A stretch of 64,000 bases of DNA from Neolewinella litorea. Lineage in GTDB: Bacteria > Bacteroidota > Bacteroidia > Chitinophagales > Saprospiraceae. Location of the stretch: the NCBI RefSeq assembly GCF_004803465.1, contig NZ_SRSF01000003.1, forward strand, positions 248,001-312,000, read 5' to 3'. Positions 16,305 through 24,937 of the stretch are shown piece after piece (within the stretch, counting starts at the first letter, position 1; every line of letters begins with the position of its first letter). Position numbers and translations under genes: made by a program. The notes below the pieces were generated by a model. That model was not told the origin of the DNA. It worked only from the letters and a program-made list of their open reading frames with translations, and ran no database searches.

Positions 16305-18068
16305 TCAGTAAAGTAAGTGCACAACGCCGGACTCCTGCACTAAGTTTCCCAGCGCAGAGGTAAACCGCAGGATATACACGTAGCTGCCGGCCGGCGCCAA
16401 TTGCCCGCCGAGACTTCCGTCCCATCCCACTAAAGGATCTTCTCCGGAAAACAGCAGTCCGCCCCAGCGATCATACACCTGCAATTGGTAGCCGGTCAGG
16501 CCCGTTGGGTCGGTGAAAATCGGGCGAAAGCTGCGGTTCACTTCCTGGTCGGCGGTCGGACTGAAGGCGTTGGGAAGGTAGACTTCGGTCTCGCGGGCTA
16601 CGCAGACCACGTTCGACCAGAACGTGAAATTCTCCGCTTGCCCCTCTGGACGGAAGTCCGCTTCCACTACGTAGCAGGGCAGTTCTCCGCTCATGGGGGT
16701 TTCGTCGATGAAGGTAAGCGCGGTAATTCCGGTAGCCAAAACCGTGGCACTGCTGTCCGCCGAGAGACGGTACACCGTGTAGGTAAGCGTACCGGGTAAC
16801 CCGTTCTCCAGGGGCGTCCAGGCCAGTTCCACCGCGTCGGTGGGCAAGGTGGCCGCCGCCAGTACGACCGGACTGACGTAGTTACTTCTTCCGCTGCGGC
16901 CGCAATCGTCGGTCAGCACGAAACGGAAGGAATCCCGGGCCGCTACTGCCACAGCCTGATCTATAAACACCACTTGTTGGCTGAGCAGGGAGTCGACGGG
17001 CTCCGGAATATTGATTGGGCCGGAGGGACCGAGGCGTTCGAGTTGGGTAGCGTAGGTGGCCGGCGGTGGATCCGGATAGGAATAGGCGAAGCGCAGGCGA
17101 CCGTCGGTTCCGAGTTCCACGCCATACAGCGGGAAGTCCCGCACCGGCTGAGCAAATTCAACCGTCTGGCAAAAGACGGCCGTACGCTGGTTGATGTCGC
17201 GGCCCGCATAGTCGATCTCCACGTAGAAGCAAAGGCTGTCGCCGTCGTTGGCGTCGCGGTAGGTGAGGAAGGGCACCGTATCGGCGGCTACGGCGGGGGA
17301 GGGGCGGTAGGCACCTCCGTTAACGGAAACGAAGAGCTGTAGGCTATCACCCGCGGCAAGTTGGAAAACAGAATCCGAGGAATTCCCGGACGAATCGCGC
17401 CCCACCACCGGAAAGAAGGTTATCTCGGAGTCGCAACCCTGGCCACCGGTACCGCCCAGGCCCAGGGCCGATCGGATTGCGCTTTGCGGACTGTCGTTGC
17501 CGCACGCGTCCAATGCCGCCACCCGGAAGCGGCGGTCAAGGTCTTCCTCCGGGGATCTACCGGGCAGACGGTAAGACGTAACCAGCCCCACGGTATCCAG
17601 GGGAATAACCCCGCTGTCGGTCAATTCCAGGATCACGTAGCGGTTCACCTCCGGCGAAGGGGAGGGGTCCCAGTAGATAACCAGATCACCGTCGACGACG
17701 CTGACGAAGTGGACCTCGGGCGTCACGGGGATGAAACTGTCCAGCGTATCGCTGCGCAGTACCTCCTGGCCGGGGCAATCGTAATCGTATTCCAAATAGT
17801 AGAACAGCTGCAGGCCCGCCGGATTTTCGTCGCGGTACTCCGTGGCGGCCGGGTCGGTCAGGGTGGCCAGCAGGGCATACGGGCCCGCGGCGGCCTCCGC
17901 TCGGTAGATGCGCGTACCCAGGTAGGGACCGCAGTCGTTGGCGACGTTTTGCCAGGTGAGGATCTCACCGCCCGCCTCGGAGCGGGTGCACAGGAAGTCC
18001 GGTGCGGCGATCTGCGCGCGCAGACTGCCCAGCAGCAGCAGTGCCAATAAAGTAAGGGTAGTTCGCAA
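16305..18068 (-). CDS. Secreted protein with gliding motility-associated / T9SS type B C-terminal domain
   Basis: About 587 residues if started at TTG 18068, giving MRTTLTLLALLLLGSLRAQ, a compact signal peptide; GTG at 18107 is the alternative. The frame stays open to 18266 but that part overlaps the 3' end of the AsmA-like gene. The body holds several fibronectin III-like segments (for example ILTWQNVANDCGPYLGTRIYRAEAAAG and VELAWTPLENGLPG), a Cys-bearing extracellular style and no enzymatic motif. The last 85 residues, VYLPNAFSPTADQEVN to the LQVYDRWGGLLF core and the GSYVYILRF end, are the type B sorting domain typical of SprB-like adhesins and other T9SS substrates. It is exported across the outer membrane and is probably an adhesin or matrix protein. 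Confidence 0.85.
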   Translation of the reverse strand: MRTTLTLLALLLLGSLRAQIAAPDFLCTRSEAGGEILTWQNVANDCGPYLGTRIYRAEAAAGPYALLATLTDPAATEYRDENPAGLQLFYYLEYDYDCPGQEVLRSDTLDSFIPVTPEVHFVSVVDGDLVIYWDPSPSPEVNRYVILELTDSGVIPLDTVGLVTSYRLPGRSPEEDLDRRFRVAALDACGNDSPQSAIRSALGLGGTGGQGCDSEITFFPVVGRDSSGNSSDSVFQLAAGDSLQLFVSVNGGAYRPSPAVAADTVPFLTYRDANDGDSLCFYVEIDYAGRDINQRTAVFCQTVEFAQPVRDFPLYGVELGTDGRLRFAYSYPDPPPATYATQLERLGPSGPINIPEPVDSLLSQQVVFIDQAVAVAARDSFRFVLTDDCGRSGRSNYVSPVVLAAATLPTDAVELAWTPLENGLPGTLTYTVYRLSADSSATVLATGITALTFIDETPMSGELPCYVVEADFRPEGQAENFTFWSNVVCVARETEVYLPNAFSPTADQEVNRSFRPIFTDPTGLTGYQLQVYDRWGGLLFSGEDPLVGWDGSLGGQLAPAGSYVYILRFTSALGNLVQESGVVHLLY

Positions 18069-18171
18069 GGGTGTTGATGTAAGGGTTCCTACTCTTCGCC
18101 ATAACACCGCAAGGCCCCCGGGTGTTATCGGATCCAATGGTCGGCGGTACGACCGGCCGGCAACCGTGGAC

Positions 18172-20688
18172 TCATTCGTCGGTGTCTTCCAGGGTCGGAA
18201 GGAGTTCGATCGGGGTCTGGAAGCTTTCCTCCAGCGCGGCGCGAATGCGGTCGCGGCGGTAGGCACTGCGACGAAAATCGTCCTTGACGGCGGATTTGTC
18301 GGTTTCCACTACGTAACTCTCCAACGGACCGGTGATGGTGTAGTAGAGATTGAACAGGCCATTGCGGGCCGGCAGCACTTCCAGCTTATCGTCGTGGCGG
18401 CTGATCTTGTTGGCAATCACCTGGCCCGCGTTCACCTTGACGTAATATTCGAGGTACTGGTCGAAGGTGTGGGTGCCGCTCACCGTGAGGTTGATGGCGC
18501 TGCTCTGGATGAGCATGGCCGGCAGATAGACGGTCCGGTCGGAAATCTCGATGAAGTTGGCCAGGCGGGTAAAGCGAACGCGTTCCAGGTCGCCGGACTT
18601 GAGCGCGAATGCGAAGTTTTCCAGCATGGCAAAATCGTGCAATTCCCCGTCCAGGATCTCCATTCCTACCTGGGCCCGCAGCCGGGGATAATCGATCTCG
18701 CCGGCGTCGTCGTAGTACAGGTCAAGGAGCATCCGTGCATTAAGACGACCGCTCAGGTTGTCGGCCGTCAGGAATTCCTGTCCGAAATTTTCGTTCTGCA
18801 GGAAGAAGGTCTCGGCGTCCACGTCATCCGCCGTAATTCGGGCCCGGGTATGGGTCAGGAGTCCGAAATCCGTGGTGGCATCGATGCGAAATTCCCCTTC
18901 CATGGCGTCGGTAAGCCCGCGTACGGTTACCTGGCCGGGGGAGAATAGCAGCTGTCCCCGAAAGTTATCGCCCGCCAGTTCGTCCCATCTCCACTCCGCG
19001 ATGGTGGCTTCGAAGCGTCCGTTGAGCAATTCGGTGATGCGGCCCCGACGCTCCCGGGCCCGCTGCCCCAGACTGTCGAGGGTGACCGGCCCGGAAGATT
19101 CCTGCACTTCGGCGTCGGGGCCGGACAAGGCCAGTAGTTCGCCAACGTCAAAATGGTCGCTGCTCAATGTGGCGTTGAAGACGAGGGCCGCGTCGCGGGT
19201 ATTCAGGCTGTCGGCGAACAGCACCGGCACCAGGTTAGTGGCCGTACCGCTAAGTTGCAGCCTGGTATCTCCCGTTTCTACTTCCAGATCGGTCAGGGTG
19301 AGCGCGTTGTCGTCGAGCACCAGGGTGCCGGTGGGCAGCATTACTTCCTGACCATTGACGGTAAGTGCGGCGTCCACGAAGGTGACGGTCCCCCCCGTTG
19401 AGACGCGGCCCATGCGGCGGGGCTCCACCATATCAGCGTATCGCCCGCCCAGGGTGACCTGGCTCAGTTGCAGGGTGCCTTCCCCGCCGTTAAGCATATC
19501 GCTCGCCAGGAAACCGGAAAGTGCCGCCACCGGGAAACTGCCGTCGGCTTCGAAAGTGATGCGGGGGTCGGTGAGGTCTTCCATCCGAAGTTGAACGGCA
19601 AATTCATCGCCGTCTACCGTGCCGGTAAGTCGGTCGATGGAAAAGGTTTGCACGCCCCCCGTGGGGCCGTCCACGTAGGCGAAAGAGGCTTCGAGGTCCA
19701 GGTCGCGCGCCTCGACGTCGAGGCGCGGACTCTCCACCCGGCCGTCGGTCAGCGCAAGGCGACCGTCGAAACGCGGGTAGGCCCGGGCCGACCAGGGTCC
19801 CACGACGGTGGCCGACAGGCTAAGGTCGCCGCGCGTCTCCAGTTCTTCCAGGGGGGCGGCGTAGGCGGGGGGGAGCAGGGCGAGTACATCTTCGAGGTTC
19901 CCGCTGCTGCTGCTGAGTTCCAGGTCGGTCACGACGCCCGCTTCGGTAGGGTGGAGGCTGCCGGTGGCTTCCACGGTCAGGTCGCCGGCGGTGAGGCGGA
20001 GCGGTGCAAAGGTGTAGGCATCCGCGATGTGATCGATGGTGGTGTGGGCGTCGAGGCTCAGGGACTTTCCGTCCAGATACCGGTAGCCTTCCTGGTCCAG
20101 GTAAGCTACCTCCAGTTCAGCCTCGGTGTTGAGCACGTACTGCCGGGCCCCGAAATCTCCGCTGAAGGTGGCTGAAGTGGCGGTTAGCAGCGCATCGGTG
20201 CGCAGACGCGCGTCCTGGTACACCAGCACCACGTTGCGGAGCCGCGCCTCATCGATGGCGAATTCCACCGGCCCGGCACCCGCGTCCGCGCCCTCATCCC
20301 CTACGGATGTGTAGCCGGCCAGCTGATAATTGGTGTTGCCGTCCACGTCGGTGAACAGTTGGAGCTTCCCGTTCTCCACCACGATGCCATTGATGCGGAT
20401 CTTGCCGAAAAGACTGCTCAGGTCGAGCCGGCAGGCCAGCCGTTTGGATGCCAGCAGGGCACTGCCGTCGCTGCCCGCTACGGTGACCCCGTGGAGATCT
20501 ACCGAGAGATAGGGAAAGGACCGCAGCAGGCTGAGGTCGTAGTCCTGAATGACGATCTCGGTCTGCAGCCGTTCGTTGAGCGCGCCCACTACCTGCCGGG
20601 CGATGGGCCCGCCAAAGAGTTGCACCGCCAGCAGGGGCAGCAGGACGATAATGACGAGCAGGACGAGCGTAGTGCGAAGGAAGCGCAT
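18172..20688 (-). CDS. AsmA-like envelope protein
   Basis: 838 residues: a single N-terminal membrane helix (LVLLVIIVLLPLLAVQLFG, about 8-27), then a long beta-rich body starting with the AsmA-type IVIQDYDLSLLRSFPYLSVDL segment, and a C-terminal region (GRFEATIAEWRW, LSGRLNARMLLDLYY, LTVSGTHTFDQYLEYYVKVN) typical of the AsmA C-terminal domain. Family members are anchored in the inner membrane with the rest in the periplasm; large relatives form bridge-like lipid transport proteins, smaller ones affect outer-membrane homeostasis. A role in envelope lipid traffic is inferred. It is the last gene of a minus-strand run with dapA and accA, 23 bases after dapA. Confidence 0.85.
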   Translation of the reverse strand: MRFLRTTLVLLVIIVLLPLLAVQLFGGPIARQVVGALNERLQTEIVIQDYDLSLLRSFPYLSVDLHGVTVAGSDGSALLASKRLACRLDLSSLFGKIRINGIVVENGKLQLFTDVDGNTNYQLAGYTSVGDEGADAGAGPVEFAIDEARLRNVVLVYQDARLRTDALLTATSATFSGDFGARQYVLNTEAELEVAYLDQEGYRYLDGKSLSLDAHTTIDHIADAYTFAPLRLTAGDLTVEATGSLHPTEAGVVTDLELSSSSGNLEDVLALLPPAYAAPLEELETRGDLSLSATVVGPWSARAYPRFDGRLALTDGRVESPRLDVEARDLDLEASFAYVDGPTGGVQTFSIDRLTGTVDGDEFAVQLRMEDLTDPRITFEADGSFPVAALSGFLASDMLNGGEGTLQLSQVTLGGRYADMVEPRRMGRVSTGGTVTFVDAALTVNGQEVMLPTGTLVLDDNALTLTDLEVETGDTRLQLSGTATNLVPVLFADSLNTRDAALVFNATLSSDHFDVGELLALSGPDAEVQESSGPVTLDSLGQRARERRGRITELLNGRFEATIAEWRWDELAGDNFRGQLLFSPGQVTVRGLTDAMEGEFRIDATTDFGLLTHTRARITADDVDAETFFLQNENFGQEFLTADNLSGRLNARMLLDLYYDDAGEIDYPRLRAQVGMEILDGELHDFAMLENFAFALKSGDLERVRFTRLANFIEISDRTVYLPAMLIQSSAINLTVSGTHTFDQYLEYYVKVNAGQVIANKISRHDDKLEVLPARNGLFNLYYTITGPLESYVVETDKSAVKDDFRRSAYRRDRIRAALEESFQTPIELLPTLEDTDE

Positions 20689-20711
20689 GGCGGTAAAAGC
20701 CGGGTGGCTGA

Positions 20712-21617
20712 CTAAGGTTGCAGGTCGGGTACCTGATCCAGTACCAGGCGCAGTTTTTCCTGCATGGCCCCGCTCAGGGGTACGAGGGGTACGCGCAGGT
20801 GGTTGTCGCAGAGGCCGAGCAGCGATACGGCGGCCTTGATCCCTACCGGGTTGCCCTCGCAGTACAGCAGGGGGTGCACGTCGAGCATATCGAAATTGAG
20901 GCGCCGGGCTTCGGTAAGGTTGTTGTTGAGGGCGGCGGTGACCATGCGGCTGAAGTGGGAGGGCAGGGCATTGGCGATCACGCTGATGCCCCCGTGCCCG
21001 CCTACGGCGATCATGGCGGTGGCCAGGGGATCTTCTCCGCAGAGGACCCCGAAGCGCTCGGGTCGGTGGCGGAGGATCTCGGTGGCTTGCGAAAGTATAC
21101 CACTGGCCTCCTTGACGGCGGCGAAGCGATCGCTCTCCTCGGCCAGGCGCAGGACGGTCTCAGGCAGTACGTTGCTGCTCGTGCGGCCGGGCACGTTGTA
21201 GATGATGAGGGGGCGGGGCGCTACTTCGGCGATCCGCATATAATGCTGGTAGATGCCTTCCTGCGGGGGCTTGCTGTAGGCGGGGCTGCTCGACATGATG
21301 CCGGCCACGCCATCGAAGTTGTACTCCCGGATGAAGGTGGCCAGCCGCTCGGTGTAGTTGCCGCCGAAGAAACCGGCGACCACCGGCACGCGCTCGTCCA
21401 CGTGGCGCAGGGTGAAGTCCAGCACCTCCCGGCACTCCTGGGTACTCAGGGTGATGGCCTCCCCGGTGGTGCCCAGGCAGACGAGGTAGTCCACGCCTCC
21501 GTCGATGACGTAGTCGATGATGCGCCCCAGCGCGGGGTAATCGATGGATTTGTCCGCCCGAAACGGCGTAATGAGGGCGACGCCGGTGCCGCTGAAGGGG
21601 GGGAGGGACTGCTGCAT
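20712..21617 (-). CDS. dapA: 4-hydroxy-tetrahydrodipicolinate synthase
   Basis: 301 residues, the normal family length. It condenses pyruvate with aspartate semialdehyde, the first committed step to diaminopimelate and lysine, in the cytoplasm. Visible marks are the GTGVALITPF N-terminus, the LGTTGE motif (49-54), the catalytic tyrosine in IIYNVPGRT (about 140) and the Schiff-base lysine in AAVKEASG (about 170). The gene sits 58 bases after accA and 23 bases before the AsmA-like gene, all on one strand, which suggests a shared transcript. DHDPS relatives such as N-acetylneuraminate lyase are less likely given the GTTGE and YNVPGRT motifs. Confidence 0.95.
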   Translation of the reverse strand: MQQSLPPFSGTGVALITPFRADKSIDYPALGRIIDYVIDGGVDYLVCLGTTGEAITLSTQECREVLDFTLRHVDERVPVVAGFFGGNYTERLATFIREYNFDGVAGIMSSSPAYSKPPQEGIYQHYMRIAEVAPRPLIIYNVPGRTSSNVLPETVLRLAEESDRFAAVKEASGILSQATEILRHRPERFGVLCGEDPLATAMIAVGGHGGISVIANALPSHFSRMVTAALNNNLTEARRLNFDMLDVHPLLYCEGNPVGIKAAVSLLGLCDNHLRVPLVPLSGAMQEKLRLVLDQVPDLQP

Positions 21618-21675
21618 GGGAAAGTTGGAATCAGCGGGGTGAACCGGGTGGCAAGGTACGGGAGCCGGCCGGACT

Positions 21676-22632
21676 TCAGTCGGCGTGGGTCACCGGCCCG
21701 ATGGCCACGTATTTGTTGATGCGGTCTTCCACCATCTGGTCGATGGGCTTCTCCTGGATGGCGGCGATGGCTTTCTTGAGCTGGCGCTTCAAGGTCTTGG
21801 CCATCTCGTCGGGGGCGGAATGGGCCCCGCCGTGGGGTTCCTTGACGATCTCGTCCACAATGCCGAAGCCGTGCATGTCCTCGGCGGTAAGCTTGAGGGC
21901 GTCGGCGGCCTGTTCCTTGTAGTCCCAGCTGCGCCACAGGATGCTGCTGCAGCTTTCGGGGGAGATTACGGAGTACCAGGTATTCTCCAGCATGATCACG
22001 TGGTCGCCAAGCCCGATACCAATAGCGCCGCCGCTGGCACCTTCACCGATCACGGCGCAGACGATGGGCACCCGGAGCTGGGCCATCTCGAAGAGGTTGC
22101 GGGCGATGGCCTCGGCCTGCCCTCGCTCCTCGGCCTCGATGCCGGGGAAGGCCCCCGGAGTATCGATGAGGGTGATCACCGGAAAGCCGAAGCGCTCGGC
22201 CAGTTTCATCAGGCGCAGGGCCTTGCGGTAGCCCTCGGGGTTGGCCATACCGAAGTTGCGGTACTGCCGCATCTTGGTGTTGACGCCCTTTTGGTGGCCG
22301 ATGATGACTACGGTCTGCCCGTCGAGGTTGCCAATGCCGCCCACGATGGCCTTGTCATCGCCGTAGCAACGGTCGCCGTGGAGCTCCACGAACTTGCGGC
22401 ACATCTGCTCAATGTAGTAGAGGGTATAGGGCCGCTCCGGGTGGCGGCTCAGCTGTACGCGCTGCCAGCCGGTGAGGTTGGCGTAGATGTCGCGGCGGGT
22501 CTGCTTGATCTTCCCTTCGAGCTCTTCGATGGTGGACTGCATATCGACCACCCCGTTTTCGCCTACTTCCTTTACCTTTTCGAGCTGTTCGTAGAGCTGT
22601 TCGAGGGGCTTTTCAAATTCCAGAAACACCAT
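21676..22632 (-). CDS. accA: Acetyl-CoA carboxylase carboxyltransferase subunit alpha
   Basis: 318 residues, as expected. With the beta subunit AccD it transfers the carboxyl group from carboxybiotin to acetyl-CoA to form malonyl-CoA for fatty acid synthesis. Recognisable segments are the N-terminal [16 protein letters not shown], the CoA-binding crotonase core [29 protein letters not shown] and the oxyanion-hole [16 protein letters not shown] loop. The biotin carrier and biotin carboxylase genes are 6 kb away on the same strand (29.5-30.0 and 28.1-29.5 kb), and accD is not in the window. It follows the coiled-coil gene by 56 bases. Confidence 0.96.
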   Translation of the reverse strand: MVFLEFEKPLEQLYEQLEKVKEVGENGVVDMQSTIEELEGKIKQTRRDIYANLTGWQRVQLSRHPERPYTLYYIEQMCRKFVELHGDRCYGDDKAIVGGIGNLDGQTVVIIGHQKGVNTKMRQYRNFGMANPEGYRKALRLMKLAERFGFPVITLIDTPGAFPGIEAEERGQAEAIARNLFEMAQLRVPIVCAVIGEGASGGAIGIGLGDHVIMLENTWYSVISPESCSSILWRSWDYKEQAADALKLTAEDMHGFGIVDEIVKEPHGGAHSAPDEMAKTLKRQLKKAIAAIQEKPIDQMVEDRINKYVAIGPVTHAD

Positions 22633-22688
22633 CAGTTGTTAGCTTTTTATCATTTCCCGTAATCCCGTCCCCGGCTGCTGAGCCAGGT

Positions 22689-23618
22689 TTACCGCAGTTG
22701 CACCTTGGCCGAACCCAGCATGCCGACGTCGGTGTAGATCTCGGCCCGGTAGAAGCCTTCGGCGAGCTTGTCGTCGAGTTCGTGGGTGAAGGTCAGTCGC
22801 TGGTTCCGCTCGATATTCACGTCGCGGCCTTCGAGGGCGATGATGTCCTTCTCCGCTCCGTTGACAATGCTTTTGGCCCGTACCGGATTTTCGCTAATGA
22901 CCGGGGTGGCCGACTCGTCGGTCAGTACGAGGTAGATCGGGCGGACGCCCAGGTACTGCTCCGGCACGTCGGTCAGGTCGAAGCTCACCGAAATGCGGCG
23001 GGCGCGGCTGGCGTTGGCGGTGTTGGAGCCGTTTTTGCGCAGCAGGTCCACCTGCATGGCGGAAGCGCGGAAGGCCCCCAGCGTCATGCGCTCCAGGTCG
23101 GCCTCCATGCTTTCGTTCATCCGGCTCAGGTTGTCGGCCTTTTTGGTGGCATTGTAGGCTTCGGTCTTGGCGGTGCTCAGGTCGCGCGACAGGGCCACGT
23201 TGCGTTCGCGCAGGTCCTGGTTCTCCTCCTCCAGCTCGGTGATGCTGGTTTCCAGCATGGTCCGCACGTTGATGAGGTCCTCGATCTGCACGCGCATCTG
23301 GTAGGCCACGTTGTTGTCGTTCTTGCGGGCGGCCTGTGCCTGCCGCATGTCGTAGAGGGCACGCTTGGCGGTTTCCTGGGCCTCGGTGAGTTCCCCCTGC
23401 AGTTCGGCGTTCTCGTTCGACACCTCGGTGAAGGCCTGGTCGAGGCTATCGACCGACTTCATCAGTTTATCGCGCAGCAGGGTGAGCTGTTCGGCTTCGG
23501 CCGATTTCTCGGTATAGTCTGCTTCCAGCTTGCTTTGGGTAGTGACGCCCCAGATCAGGGAGCCCACCAAAAGCAGGGCCAGAATAACGGCGATAATGGT
23601 GAGGGTACGTTTATTCAT
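22689..23618 (-). CDS. Membrane-anchored coiled-coil protein (paralog of the 53-kb gene)
   Basis: 309 residues. One N-terminal membrane helix (IIAVILALLLVGSLIWGV, about 7-25) with a short cytoplasmic tail, then a long heptad-rich coiled coil from about 30 to 195, then a small beta-rich C-terminal domain of about 110 residues (RISVSFDLTDVPEQYLG to GSAKVQLR). Such proteins are common in Bacteroidota and are sometimes mislabelled as chromosome-partition proteins on coiled-coil similarity alone. The protein at 53.1-54.1 kb has the same helix, coiled-coil and beta-domain plan and comparable C-terminal motifs, so the two are distant paralogs. Function unknown; a periplasmic structural or scaffolding role is inferred. 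Confidence 0.75.
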   Translation of the reverse strand: MNKRTLTIIAVILALLLVGSLIWGVTTQSKLEADYTEKSAEAEQLTLLRDKLMKSVDSLDQAFTEVSNENAELQGELTEAQETAKRALYDMRQAQAARKNDNNVAYQMRVQIEDLINVRTMLETSITELEEENQDLRERNVALSRDLSTAKTEAYNATKKADNLSRMNESMEADLERMTLGAFRASAMQVDLLRKNGSNTANASRARRISVSFDLTDVPEQYLGVRPIYLVLTDESATPVISENPVRAKSIVNGAEKDIIALEGRDVNIERNQRLTFTHELDDKLAEGFYRAEIYTDVGMLGSAKVQLR

Positions 23619-23643
23619 GGGCGCGAACGCTTTGTTGAAGGCG

Positions 23644-23651
23644 CAAATTTA
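23644..23651 (-). promoter_or_regulatory. -7 promoter element TAAATTTG before the coiled-coil gene
   Basis: Exact TAnnTTTG match on the minus strand, 25 bases before the ATG at 23618; it would drive the run coiled-coil, accA, dapA, AsmA-like. Confidence 0.6.
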
Positions 23652-23725
23652 CAAATCCATTTCCGGTTTCCGGGAAAGCATCCGCCGCACCCCTCCGCAT
23701 CCGGGGCCGGCACACGGCCGCGGAA

Positions 23726-24811
23726 CTAGATCCAGCGCCGGCTGCGGAACCAGGCGAGCATGCCGAGAATAATGCAAATCATCACGCCCCAGAGTACGAA
23801 ATAGCCGTACTGCGTGTGCAGTTCCGGCATATTGTCCCAGTTCATGCCATACACTCCGACCAGGAAACTCAGCGGGATGAAGATCGTAGATACGATCGTC
23901 AGCGTCTGCATCACGCTGTTCATCCGGAAGCTGATTTCGCTCACGTACAGGTCATACAGGCCATTGGTCACGTCGCGGTAGGTTTCCACCAGGTCGGTGA
24001 TCTGGATGACGTGGTCGCGCAGGTCGGCCACGTACACCTGGGTGTCGGCGGTGATCTGCCGGCTCTCCGTATCGCTGAAGCGGTTCATAAGTTCCCGCAG
24101 CGGACTGATGCTCTTGCGCAGGGTGAGCAGGGCCAGTCGCAGGTCGTGAATCTGGCTTTTGGTCGACATCTCCGGCGAGCGCATGATGGTGTCTTCCAGC
24201 TTGTCGAGTTCACTTTCGATCTGATCAATCACCGTGAAGTACTTGTCCACGATGTTGTCTACCAGGGCGTAGGCCAGGTAGTCCGGCCCCCGGCTGCGGA
24301 TGCGGCCGCTGGAGGTCTCCAGCCGCTTGCGTACGCTGCGGAACAGGTCGCCGCCGTCTTCCTGGAAGGTCAGCACGGTGGATTCGGAGAGGTAGATCGA
24401 CACCTGCTCGATGCTCAGGTCGCGGGTGGTGGGCTCGAATGCGAAGGCCTTGATCACGATCAGTACGCCGTCTTCGTAGACTTCCATCTTCGGCCGCTGG
24501 TGTACGTCCACCACGTCTTCGAGCGCCAGGGGGTGCATGCCGTACTGCTTGCCGAGGCGCTCCACGAGTTCCAGATTGTGCAAGCCGCGCATGTCGTACC
24601 ACAGGGTGGCTTCCTCGGTGCGGGGGGTGGGGATGTCTTCTTCCACGGTCTGCACTTCCAGGAAATCGCCGTGGTACTGCGTCAGGTGCATGTGTACCTG
24701 TTCCATCTGCCGGTGACCGGTGTACACCATGGTGCCGGGTGGGGCGCCGGCCTTGGTCCGGGTGGTTACAGCTTTTTCTTCCTTGGAGCGCAGCAGGTTG
24801 TAGATTCGCAT
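23726..24811 (-). CDS. corA: Magnesium/cobalt transporter CorA family
   Basis: 361 residues starting MRIYNLLRSK. The large N-terminal cytoplasmic domain (LALEDVVDVHQRPKME, the DLSIEQVSIYLSESTVLTF strand pair and long helices) is followed by two C-terminal membrane helices with the selectivity motif GMN in VGVYGMNWDNMPEL and a basic end RSRRW. CorA forms a pentameric channel for Mg2+ uptake. The reading frame stays open upstream to 25831 but this only mirrors the divergent dehydrogenase gene and lacks family similarity. It faces that gene with about 126 bases between starts. Substrate could include Co2+ or Zn2+ in some relatives. Confidence 0.93.
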   Translation of the reverse strand: MRIYNLLRSKEEKAVTTRTKAGAPPGTMVYTGHRQMEQVHMHLTQYHGDFLEVQTVEEDIPTPRTEEATLWYDMRGLHNLELVERLGKQYGMHPLALEDVVDVHQRPKMEVYEDGVLIVIKAFAFEPTTRDLSIEQVSIYLSESTVLTFQEDGGDLFRSVRKRLETSSGRIRSRGPDYLAYALVDNIVDKYFTVIDQIESELDKLEDTIMRSPEMSTKSQIHDLRLALLTLRKSISPLRELMNRFSDTESRQITADTQVYVADLRDHVIQITDLVETYRDVTNGLYDLYVSEISFRMNSVMQTLTIVSTIFIPLSFLVGVYGMNWDNMPELHTQYGYFVLWGVMICIILGMLAWFRSRRWI

Positions 24812-24937
24812 AGGGGCAGGTTGGCGCGGACGCGGGTGCAAGGTAAAGCAGCAAGAGCAAGGTAAGTAAACGACAGCGTTTGCCCCGGGCCGCACCACCG
24901 GCGGGTAGTATCTTGGCGGGTCGATAGTTTTACGCTT